A stretch of 64,000 bases of DNA, taken from the NCBI RefSeq assembly GCF_000712075.1, contig NZ_JONW01000005.1, forward strand, positions 687,001 through 751,000, given 5' to 3'. The notes below the pieces were generated by a model. It saw only the letters and a list, made by a program, of their open reading frames with translations, ran no database searches and had not been told where the DNA came from. Below, piece by piece: positions 63,813-64,000 of the stretch. The DNA comes from Caulobacter sp. UNC358MFTsu5.1 (GTDB lineage Bacteria > Pseudomonadota > Alphaproteobacteria > Caulobacterales > Caulobacteraceae). The position numbers and the translations under genes were made by a program. Position 1 is the stretch's first letter; the number at the start of each line of letters is the position of its first letter.

Positions 63813-64000
63813 AAACGCCCTCGGAAAACCCGGAAAAATACTGTCGGGCAGTCCTGAAAGCGGAGGCTCGGCCGGTTCACGATGGTGGCCGAAGTCCTAC
63901 TTATGGACCGCCTTATGACGCATCCGTGACCGACTCGCAAGCGCACGCGGCGCCACGGCTTGAATTTTGGGCGACCGCGCGTCAGACACAATGGTTAATG
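63813..64000. other. Window end, upstream of the SleB-like gene
   Basis: 188 bp holding the promoter region of the SleB-like gene. It becomes AT-richer toward the end. No gene, repeat or RNA is recognised. Confidence 0.4.

Overview
The window is GC-rich (about 70% by eye), densely packed chromosomal DNA from an alphaproteobacterium. The best fit is Caulobacter or a close relative such as Phenylobacterium. The reasons are the alphaproteobacterial SOS boxes (GTTC-N7-GTTC), a Caulobacter-style promoter, nadABC next to a TPR-glycosyltransferase of the FlmG type, pseudaminic-acid genes of the kind Caulobacter uses on flagellin, and many chemotaxis receptors and intergenic palindromes. I saw no rRNA, tRNA, CRISPR array, integrase or transposase. 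Species is not determinable from this sequence alone.

Layout. 1-9.7 kb: the 3' part of uvrC, then a CPA1 cation/proton antiporter, a Cache-type chemoreceptor, a saccharopine-dehydrogenase-like oxidoreductase, an MFS transporter and an unknown secreted protein; pgsA, a frequent uvrC neighbour, lies 7.8 kb away. 9.8-15.4 kb: a TetR/MpaB divergent pair with a visible operator, a 53-residue microprotein gene behind a Fur-like box, a cold-shock protein with a long leader and strong terminator, a patatin lipoprotein and an unknown membrane protein. 15.7-25.2 kb: carB, several small unknown exported or membrane proteins, a GST, and a chemoreceptor translationally coupled to a small exported protein. 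25.3-31.9 kb: greA, an ELM1-family protein with a histone-H1-like tail, an SOS-boxed pair of tiny membrane proteins (the 30-residue one resembles the SidA division inhibitor in size and setting), PseF-like and PseG genes, an SDR, and a beta-helix protein with its own SOS box. 32-41.8 kb: epoxide hydrolase, a lone KAP P-loop NTPase, pseI, trxB-GNAT, a MarR/VOC pair around a 36-bp perfect palindrome, a SleB-type hydrolase and dps. 41.8-53.7 kb: a hybrid histidine kinase, a FlmG-like TPR-glycosyltransferase, the nadA-nadB-nadC operon behind two operator-like repeats, an SDR with an AraC regulator, and an operon with an unusual response regulator (Asn at the phosphorylation site, FliM-like C-terminal peptide). 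53.8-64 kb: acyltransferase, LigB-type dioxygenase, GST, small periplasmic proteins, a DJ-1/GlxA divergent pair, an outer-membrane barrel, DUF1003, a YegP-like protein, an SDR and a second SleB-type hydrolase.

How parts fit together. Three loci (PseF/PseG, PseI and the FlmG-like protein) look like the late part of a pseudaminic-acid flagellin glycosylation pathway, scattered over 19 kb; the early enzymes are not here. Two SOS boxes mark a DNA-damage-responsive set that includes the tiny membrane proteins and the beta-helix protein. At least six families of palindromic intergenic repeats punctuate the window, mostly between convergent genes or after stop codons, and some half copies end exactly at a stop codon.

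The strongest candidates for something undescribed are the SOS-boxed microprotein operon running into pseF/pseG, the SOS-boxed beta-helix gene, the Asn-type response regulator with a FliM-like tail, and the Fur-boxed 53-residue ORF.
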